From Coriobacteriales bacterium (GTDB lineage: Bacteria; Actinomycetota; Coriobacteriia; Coriobacteriales; CADBOM01): a DNA stretch of 9,523 nucleotides. The notes under the pieces were generated by a model. That model ran no database searches, had not been told where the DNA came from, and was given only the letters and a program-made list of their open reading frames with translations. The DNA lies in assembly GCA_017515355.1 (NCBI GenBank), contig JAFWGD010000273.1, positions 1 through 9,523 on the forward strand, in the 5' to 3' direction. The translations under genes and the position numbers were made by a program. Below, in pieces: positions 6,701 to 9,523 of the stretch; positions within the stretch are counted from its first letter, which is position 1; every line of letters begins with the position of its first letter.

Positions 6701-7333
6701 TGGAAGAAGGACTCCAAGGGCTGGTGCTACCTCGATGCCAGCGGATACATGGTCACCAACGCCTTCGTCCCAGACAGCAAGGGCCAGTGCTGGCTCGGCT
6801 CCGACGGTTACATGGTCGTCGCCACCAAGTGGATAAAGTACGACGGGGACTGGTACCACATCACCAGCGGCTACATGGACAAGAGCAAGTGGATGAAGGA
6901 CTCCAAGGGCTGGTGCTGGCTGCAGGCCGACGGCAAGATGCTGACCAACGGGTTCGCCAAGGACTCCAAGGGGATGTGCTACATCGCCTCCGACGGCTAC
7001 ATGCCGGTGACAACCAAATGGGTCAAGGTCGACGGCGTCTGGTACCACATCACCAGCGGATACATGGACACCAGCAAGTGGTTCAAGGATTCCAAGGGCT
7101 GGTGCTACGTGGGCGCCGACGGCAAGATGGTCACCGAAGGATGGGCCAAGGACTCCAAGGGCTGGTGCTGGCTCGATGCGGTCGGGTACATGCCCGTTGA
7201 AACCAAGTGGATCGGCGAGCCGGGAGCCGAGGGCAGCAGCTACATCATCAATGGCTACAGGGTCGACAATCAGACAATCGATATCGGAGGAACCGAGTAC
7301 ACCTTCGATTCCGACGGCAAGCTAGTGCTCTAA
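659..7333 (+). CDS. Giant exported surface protein: BspA-like LRR, beta-sandwich, DUF4430-like and wall-binding repeats
   Basis: A probable wall-attached adhesin-like protein of 2224 aa. The ATG is preceded by AAGGGG (648-653) at 5 nt. Residues 1-39/40 form a signal peptide: basic n-region with RR at 8-9, hydrophobic core 16-33, and likely cleavage at GYA-A. Residues ~115-531 and ~579-1141 are two blocks of LRR_5/BspA-type repeats (pattern 'IG-x-x-AF-x-x-C-x-x-L-x-x-I-x-IP-x-S-V'), each closed by a characteristic capping segment (YVPDNLVDAYKADEKW; FPTQELAESK). Residues ~1142-1303 are Ig-like. Residues ~1303-1645 are three tandem beta-sandwich domains ending in 'PGTYSETLSI'-type strands. Residues ~1645-1820 resemble DUF4430 (including SALDVLVAAH), and ~1823-1890 form a small Ig/carboxypeptidase-regulatory-like fold. 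Residues 1909-2224 are aromatic wall-binding repeats. There is no sortase motif or C-terminal membrane anchor. BspA-like LRR proteins in other bacteria bind host matrix or other bacteria; here the ligand is unknown. Architecture is firm; function is inferred. Confidence 0.93.
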   Translation: MSVSALSRRSTVFTRLIAFLCALLLATLALALLPQQGYAAEGDTFTEKIPIGDEQVDCTFMIKADGTVAIGEGGFVASAADYYYSVDDAKPALPMVSIASTPDDSLITSYVADARGELIIPSFITHEGTTYQITEISSGAFLRATGITSVTIPNTVQTIGAGAFCRCNGLTYVIPSSITEIPDYCFANCSGLREITGAANVTSIGNGAYWGCTAFHNIVIPSRVQTIGDHAFYRCSGACFISMSNSVTSVGNWAFADNPALERITLSSNLTALSEYMFFQDYHLTTVANASGLTSLGKSCFSRCFGLKSFTIPEGVAVIPEDAFSATALTSITIPNSVVKIQSGAFGSCSNLTEVNFPTTGYCMLEDYAFQNCTALESLDLGHVSELEESYDYGSQFSGCSALRSVTIGNQIEMIPGGCFQNCSSLVEISIPNSVTSIGRGAFSGCSAVNSLTIPASVESIGYEAFYGCNGLVTLVFEGDSVKSLTSIWYTDYSYGFTEGISHIYVPDNLVDAYKADEKWAQMADYILPMSSKPSNTRVYALLKADGTLVECNASCQAVSGGRTYATDSNASNDYAKQAITDIKFESGVTEVPQYAFAYCYSLRSVELPSSVTNLDQYSFYNCSSLESVTGGSGVTDVQYQAFANCKALKSVPFMRNVEAMGNYAFMGCILLQSVDLSGIIRSVDFDPWDMSSFYPCVSTGAFRGCSNLSQVSFPTNGSNFKIGDEAFRYCDSLASIDLPRNVHIGENAFDDSGLTSIDIPSSTTYIDANAFSNCEQLTEVEVSGIEYSGGEVAVQQGMFSNCTALREVNLDSSIDSIYGNAFNGCGALAEIDLPNGITQIESFAFGNCTGLLSIDLPDGLIELGAGFSGCTALAEVAIQGSIDALYGTSSSSASGGAFSSCTALSSVEFGTGFSVTELGGLMFNGCSALGSITIPDAVLGIGAMTFSNCAVLKDVNLPSSLSSLSYRCFAGCPCIRTIDIPDNGVLYIGEDFNSGGGQFAQCYNLEEIELPAGTDIISKGMFYYCVSLKKITIPASVENVNGMAFRLCSNLETVIFENDCSTTEFAPEYETNPYWDETYPLDPSIFIFGECNNLSTVVFRDKKPLPDAITFSSNPTFYYTLHYFPTQELAESKTSELGFLTIKAGTNGLDSSAPAAENIYDGEWMEASVAEEGIGAEAIADSGWALPATWKGVMFTTYPESGECLDGNFTFTSEAGIKQVRGGVVTDITGPITYAWYECDASGALVSFDPVGTDAALELSGLSAGRHYYYCTASAPNDVAISLGLNRSFDTTPIVCVNVKSAQIASDPASIRYRWPVSRSDSGYGPSFSISNPSSITVTDLKWESKNGYFSLSPNSWNTTTIYDMDPGQTYNYTVYPRVPDAEVGEYEDTLIITSENAATLEIPITLIFFDDSVPYANFSYKSASGNTMYDTTVDFGTLDSDYANPRDSYYKMCTVYAEGGSVTFTGRSEPAHFDVYWESMDSFPTTLQANTGVGLRIAPKAGLAPGIYEDTLTYHYTADGVANGRMDVTLRVKVGSPGGIGVSPASCDFGSEREGYGEQDPMTITVTNYEESEITLPSNTGSSLQAFTVSGAASLTIPAGESRTFTVAPKTDLEPGTYSETLSIAPTGLSAKSVALSFEVEAIEPVTATVDFTAQMDSGFFFAPQLEVDVSSDLAESYGFADGVFYGDDVSALDVLVAAHVLTFGSDFTPETAADYLAMNNGFMTTFFGWDSDDYSGGFFLNHAMANDGTESQWGGYNGTTMDTQPVSDGDLLEFFFYEDEDYLDTYNWFVDKSGNPSREFSTISGGTLELALMGCPAMSGYLFKDADEMMASSSAEAVSDAQVAIVDLENGTLYELDDTITDENGLVSLSFDEPGNYMIAAYGTESCECKQIMSLTTVKVTAPKPGWNKIDGYWYYFDEDGDMVTSTWKKDSKGWCYLGEDGRMVTNGWAKDSNGWCWIGDSGYMVVATKWIKVDGVWYHITNGYRDANKWMKDGTRWCYLGADGTMVKSTWKKDSKGWCYLDASGYMVTNAFVPDSKGQCWLGSDGYMVVATKWIKYDGDWYHITSGYMDKSKWMKDSKGWCWLQADGKMLTNGFAKDSKGMCYIASDGYMPVTTKWVKVDGVWYHITSGYMDTSKWFKDSKGWCYVGADGKMVTEGWAKDSKGWCWLDAVGYMPVETKWIGEPGAEGSSYIINGYRVDNQTIDIGGTEYTFDSDGKLVL
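1001..2251 (+). repeat. LRR block 1 (about 15-16 BspA-type repeats)
   Basis: About 15-16 units of 22-25 residues follow the LRR_5 pattern, for example VTSIGRGAFSGCSAVNSL and IEMIPGGCFQNCSSLVEI. The 'IP-S/N-S-V' turn, the 'AF' dipeptide and a Cys four residues later recur. Units with CF instead of AF, and Cys-free ones (around 1420-1510), show that the repeats have diverged. The block ends in a typical capping sequence at about residues 515-531. DNA identity between units is modest, so the array is old rather than freshly expanded. Confidence 0.85.
2393..4081 (+). repeat. LRR block 2 (about 19-20 BspA-type repeats)
   Basis: A second LRR_5 block starts at ITDIKFESGVTEVPQYAF after a 45-50 residue connector that itself contains LKADGTLVE. 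Units are less regular than in block 1, with insertions near 2700-2760 (around VDFDPWDMSSFYP), near 3010-3050 and near 3320-3350 (a TSSSSASGG loop). The block ends in a second capping segment (HYFPTQELAESKTSELGF). Two capped blocks suggest either a duplicated solenoid or two independent binding surfaces. Confidence 0.83.
4567..5593 (+). repeat. Three tandem beta-sandwich domains in the surface protein
   Basis: Three consecutive ~105-125 residue modules occupy residues ~1303-1411, 1412-1537 and 1538-1645. Each opens with a strand such as 'V-x-P-A-S-x-x-F-G', has a central segment on non-covalent fit ('ITVTNYEESEITLP'), and closes with 'APKTDLEPGTYSETLSI' or an equivalent (VGEYEDTLII, PGIYEDTLTY). 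This resembles BACON/ASPM-SPD2-Hydin-type Ig-like folds. They probably act as a stalk holding the LRR head away from the wall. The exact domain family would need a profile search. Confidence 0.6.
5593..6360 (+). other. DUF4430-like module followed by a small Ig/CarboxypepD_reg-like module
   Basis: Residues ~1645-1820 contain a beta strand, then the helix SALDVLVAAHVLTFG, then 'YLAMNNGFMTTFFGW' and a hydrophobic acidic segment (LLEFFFYEDEDYLDTYNWF). This order resembles the DUF4430/transcobalamin-like domain often found in coriobacterial surface proteins. Residues ~1823-1890 (VSDAQVAIVDLENGTLYE ... DENGLVSLSFDEPGNYMI) look like a small beta-sandwich of the carboxypeptidase-regulatory/Cna-B type. 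Both assignments rest on recalled resemblance. Confidence 0.5.
6383..7330 (+). repeat. C-terminal wall-binding repeats in A-B-C super-repeats
   Basis: About 14-15 units of 19-22 residues belong to the choline/glucan-binding-type repeat superfamily. After an opening unit (GWNKIDGYWYYFDEDG) they form an ordered super-repeat of 63 residues (189 bp): A (WxKDSKGWCYLGADGxMV), B (WAKDSKGWCWLDxxGYMxVxTK) and C (WIKVDGVWYHITxGYMDxSK). Super-repeats start at 6449, 6701, 6890 and 7079; one extra A unit sits at 6638-6700. The fourth C unit is degenerate (IGEPGAEGSSYIINGY), and a final cap (TIDIGGTEYTFDSDGKLVL) ends the protein. All nine A/B units carry one Cys and no C unit does. Family members bind teichoic-acid choline or glucans; the ligand here is unknown. 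Confidence 0.88.
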
Positions 7334-7355
7334 GCGCGGCTTTCACATCAACGAG

Positions 7356-7390
7356 AACGGGCTGCATCGCAAATGGTGCAGCCCGTTTAG
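7356..7390 (+). terminator. Intrinsic terminator between the convergent surface-protein and aminotransferase genes
   Basis: AACGGGCTGCATC (7356-7368) pairs with GGTGCAGCCCGTT (7375-7387): 13 bp with one G-T pair and a 6-nt loop. On the plus strand it is followed by a broken T-run (GTTTAGGTTTG). It begins 22 nt after the surface-protein stop. The minus-strand gene ends at 7417, so the same hairpin probably also serves that transcript, although the minus-strand T-run is weaker. Confidence 0.75.
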
Positions 7391-7416
7391 GTTTGACTCA
7401 ATCTGCCAACGCTCCC

Positions 7417-8598
7417 CTAGCGGTACTCCTCCATGAGCGCCTTGAACGCGGGGATCGAGTTGACGATGACATCGTGGGCAACGCAGTAACCGATGCGCAC
7501 CCAGCCTCCAACGCCGAAGCTGTCGGAGGGAACCAGCAGCAGCTCATGCGCCTTTGCGCGGTCTGCAAACGCCTGCGCGTCGGGCTCGAGCGCCTTTACC
7601 CACAGGTAGAACGCGCCCTGCGGCTCGATGAACTCGTAGCCGAGCTCTGCAAGGCCCTCCGTGAGCGTCTTGCGGTTGACCACGTACGCCTCGACATCCA
7701 CCGGAGCCTTGATGCAGCGCTCGATCACAGCCTGGAAGAGCGTGGGCGCGCAAATGTAGCCCAGCGCGCGGCCGGCACCGCAAACCGCGAGGTAAACGCG
7801 TCGCGAGTCGGTGACATCCGGCCCCACGAGAACGTAGCCGATGCGCTCGCCCGGAAGCGAAAGCGACTTCGACCATGAGTAGCAGACCAGCGTGTTGGGG
7901 TAGATCGACGGCACCCACGGCGTGGGCTCGCCCGTGTAGTTGAGCTCGCGGTAGGGCTCGTCGGAGATGATGTAGATCGGCTCGCCATTGGCCTCGCTCG
8001 CGGCGCTCAGCACCTCGGCCAACTCGGCGAGGTTCTCGCGCGAGAATACGGTGCCCACCGGGTTGTTCGGCGAGTTGACGATAACGGCGCGGGTGCGCTC
8101 GGTGATGGCCGCGGCAACCGCCGGCGCATCGATCTGGAAGTCGCTCTCGCGCGCGTTGACCTGCACGCAGCGCACTCCTGCGGCCTCGATCCACATCCTG
8201 TACTCCGGGAAGTACGGCGCGATGACGATGATCTCGTCGCCTGGCACGGTGAGCGCGTTGATGCAGATGTCCAGCGATGCCGCAGCGCCCATGGTGAGGT
8301 AGAGGTCGTCAGCCGAATAGCCGCCGCCGAAGCGCTCGTTGAGGTCGTCGGCGATAATCGCCCTGGTGCTCGCAGAGCCCTGCGAGGGGGTGTAGCCGTG
8401 CAACTTGTCCGCAGGAAGCTCAGAAAGCTCGCGAATCGCTTCGGCGATCTGAGGCGGCGCGGGCACCGAGGGATTGCCGAGGCTGAAGTCGAAGACCTTG
8501 TCCGCGCCGATCTCGGCCTTCCTGCCGAGTCCGTAGGCAAATAGCTGCCTGATAGCCGATGGCGCGGCTCCCAATGCATACATCTTCTCGTTGATCAT
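7417..8598 (-). CDS. Class I/II pyridoxal-phosphate-dependent aminotransferase
   Basis: A cytoplasmic fold-type I transaminase of 393 aa, the usual length for the AspC-like group (COG0436 type). Visible residues: GAAAS 104-108 for the cofactor phosphate, N179 in NSPNNPVG, D213 and Y216 in ISDEPYREL, the Schiff-base lysine K244 in SWSKSLSLPGERIGY, R252 in the same motif, and the carboxylate-binding R368 in WVRIGYC. All expected catalytic residues are present, so it should be active. The substrate pair cannot be read from the sequence: aspartate, alanine or aromatic amino acids are all possible. The ATG at 8598 is supported by AGGAG (8607-8611) at 8 nt. The gene lies only 27 nt past the terminator of the upstream tRNA-Arg and converges with the surface-protein gene; no operon partner is seen. 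Confidence 0.93.
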   Translation of the reverse strand: MINEKMYALGAAPSAIRQLFAYGLGRKAEIGADKVFDFSLGNPSVPAPPQIAEAIRELSELPADKLHGYTPSQGSASTRAIIADDLNERFGGGYSADDLYLTMGAAASLDICINALTVPGDEIIVIAPYFPEYRMWIEAAGVRCVQVNARESDFQIDAPAVAAAITERTRAVIVNSPNNPVGTVFSRENLAELAEVLSAASEANGEPIYIISDEPYRELNYTGEPTPWVPSIYPNTLVCYSWSKSLSLPGERIGYVLVGPDVTDSRRVYLAVCGAGRALGYICAPTLFQAVIERCIKAPVDVEAYVVNRKTLTEGLAELGYEFIEPQGAFYLWVKALEPDAQAFADRAKAHELLLVPSDSFGVGGWVRIGYCVAHDVIVNSIPAFKALMEEYR

Positions 8599-8625
8599 CT
8601 GCTGCGCTCCTAACGTGCGACATCC

Positions 8626-8658
8626 AAAAAACAGGCAGACGGCCCGGCCACCTACCTG
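8626..8658 (-). terminator. Intrinsic terminator of tRNA-Arg
   Basis: On the minus strand, CAGGTAGGTGGC (8658-8647) pairs with GCCGTCTGCCTG (8643-8632) around a 3-nt loop, giving 12 pairs of which three are G-T, followed directly by six T (8631-8626). This is a textbook Rho-independent terminator, 11 nt after the tRNA CCA. Its U-run lies only 27 nt before the aminotransferase ATG. Confidence 0.85.
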
Positions 8659-8669
8659 CGAAAATTCTC

Positions 8670-8745
<76 letters not shown>

Positions 8746-8838
8746 GACAGTGGTTATGATAGCGCATTTGCCGAGCTGGCAGCACCCGTTTGCGGTGAGA
8801 GTCGCTATTCTTGGGGCGCTGCTGACACAGCATGCACT

Positions 8839-8873
8839 TTGACACACCCGCACCGCGGCTGGGCAGGTATAAT
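8839..8873 (+). promoter_or_regulatory. Unusually spaced promoter of the nitroreductase gene
   Basis: A perfect TTGACA (8839-8844) and a perfect TATAAT (8868-8873) lie upstream of the nitroreductase gene, but the spacer is 23 nt instead of 16-18. No good -35 exists at 17 nt. The TATAAT would start transcription near 8880, leaving a leader of about 29 nt. TGACACA occurs twice (8823-8829 and 8840-8846), 17 bp apart. Either the TTGACA match is coincidental or the promoter needs an activator. Confidence 0.45.
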
Positions 8874-8908
8874 CTCACGTAACGCAAACGCGCGACGAAA
8901 GGAGAGCC

Positions 8909-9421
8909 ATGAGTTTCCTGGATATGGCAAAGGCACGCTGGACCTGCCGAGATTACGACCCTGCAAAGCCCGTCGAACAGGAGAAGATCGACGCGATACT
9001 TCAAGCGATCGCCCTGGCTCCCACCGCTAAGAACTTCCAGCCGTTCCACGTTTGGGTCGCGCAAAGCGACGAGGCGATGGAGAAGGTCCGCCAGGTTACG
9101 CCATGCTCCTACGGCGCTCCCCTCGCCTTCATAATCGCCTACAGCGCCGACGAGGCCTTCCTGCGCGGCGACGGCAAGAACTTCGGAGAGATCGACGCCT
9201 CCATCGCGGGCACGCACATCATCCTCGAGGCCTCCGACCTCGGCCTCGGCAGCACCTGGATCGGCGCCTACGATGCCGCCAAGCTCCACGAGCTCTTCCC
9301 CGAGCTCGAGGGCTACGTCGACGTGGCGCTGTTCGCGGTGGGCTACCCCTCGGCCAGCGCCCAGCCCAGCCCGAAGCACTCGGCAAGCAAATCGCTCGAT
9401 GACATCGTCACCTTCATCTAG
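8909..9421 (+). CDS. Nitroreductase-family FMN-dependent oxidoreductase (170 aa)
   Basis: A short member of the nitroreductase superfamily (PF00881 type): flavin enzymes that use NAD(P)H to reduce nitro groups, quinones or similar acceptors, usually as cytoplasmic homodimers. Residues 10-16 (RWTCRDY) match the N-terminal Arg-x-Ser/Thr-x-Arg flavin-phosphate motif, and PTAKNFQPF (39-47) matches the 'PSAxNxQPW' FMN motif. DASIAGTHIILEASDLGLGSTWIGA (near 96-120, split here only for description) is the conserved helix-plus-glycine segment that packs on the flavin. The length is typical of the compact subfamily that lacks inserted helices. The ATG has AAAGGAG (8898-8904) 4 nt upstream. It is divergent from tRNA-Arg and probably monocistronic or the first gene of a unit with the exported protein starting at 9470. 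The physiological substrate is unknown. Confidence 0.92.
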   Translation: MSFLDMAKARWTCRDYDPAKPVEQEKIDAILQAIALAPTAKNFQPFHVWVAQSDEAMEKVRQVTPCSYGAPLAFIIAYSADEAFLRGDGKNFGEIDASIAGTHIILEASDLGLGSTWIGAYDAAKLHELFPELEGYVDVALFAVGYPSASAQPSPKHSASKSLDDIVTFI

Positions 9422-9469
9422 CGCATTGCGAGCGCCAGCAAGAACAACCTCGGGAAGATCGGAAAGACT

Positions 9470-9523
9470 ATGAAGAAGCTACTGGCAATTCTCGCAAGCG
9501 CACTGCTGTGCGTGGCATTCCTC
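9470..9523 (+). CDS. Start of an exported protein gene (partial, 18 codons in window)
   Basis: ATG at 9470 opens MKKLLAILASALLCVAFL, which runs to the window edge. Two lysines followed by an uninterrupted hydrophobic stretch is a typical Sec or lipoprotein signal-peptide start. A Cys at residue 14 is preceded by ALL, which does not fit a lipobox (Leu at -1), so a lipoprotein cannot be claimed; any cleavage site lies beyond the edge. GGAAAG (9461-9466) lies 3 nt upstream and GGGAAG a little further. The gap from the nitroreductase stop is 48 nt with no hairpin terminator, so co-transcription is plausible. The mature protein is not visible. Confidence 0.7.
   Translation, partial: MKKLLAILASALLCVAFL

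Noticed and set aside
6449..7273. Regularly spaced repeats considered as a CRISPR-like array
   Set aside because: The period is 189 bp and the repeats are in-frame protein units with coding-type divergence and no separate spacers.
659..7333. Sortase-type (LPXTG) anchoring of the surface protein
   Set aside because: The C-terminus is a wall-binding repeat cap ending in DGKLVL, with no LPXTG-like motif, hydrophobic segment or basic tail.
7207..7878. Plus-strand open frame of 223 codons running from the surface-gene end into the aminotransferase
   Set aside because: It crosses the end of one real gene, the shared terminator hairpin and the antisense of an aminotransferase with all catalytic residues intact. 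It has no SD support or domain.

Overview
The window looks like chromosomal DNA from a moderately high-GC Gram-positive bacterium, most likely a gut-type member of the Coriobacteriia (Eggerthella/Slackia-like lineage). The main reason is the giant exported protein. It joins BspA-like leucine-rich repeats, DUF4430-like sequence and tryptophan-rich wall-binding repeats of the 'W-x-KDSKGWCYLG-DG-MV' style, a style I associate with that class. The taxonomic call is an inference from family resemblance, not from a database search.

Left part (1-658): a possible last few codons of an upstream gene, then a short ORF for a 92-residue highly acidic Asp/Tyr-rich protein with its own -10 box and Shine-Dalgarno (SD) site. 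Next is a 187-base intergenic region with a convincing promoter (TATACA - 18 nt - TATAAT), a 7-bp inverted repeat flanking that promoter, and a strong hairpin in the 5' leader of the next gene.

Centre (659-7333): a single gene of 2224 codons fills 70% of the window. It encodes a signal peptide, two blocks of about 15-20 LRR_5/BspA-type repeats each, a chain of beta-sandwich (Ig/BACON/ASPM-like) domains, a DUF4430-like module, a small Ig/carboxypeptidase-regulatory-like module and about 14-15 wall-binding repeats in a 63-residue A-B-C super-repeat. It has no LPXTG signal, so non-covalent wall attachment is the likely display mode. A hairpin terminator follows it.

Right part (7417-9523): a class I/II PLP-dependent aminotransferase on the minus strand converges on the giant gene. 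Just upstream of it, on the same strand, lie a tRNA-Arg(TCT) gene and its strong intrinsic terminator. Divergently, on the plus strand, is a short (170 aa) FMN nitroreductase-family protein. The window ends in the first 18 codons of another exported protein. Aminotransferase, tRNA and nitroreductase look like ordinary housekeeping or accessory genes with no evident functional link to the surface protein. I see no mobile element, CRISPR array, phage gene or defence system. The parts most worth a second look are the surface protein, its promoter/leader, and the orphan acidic protein beside it.
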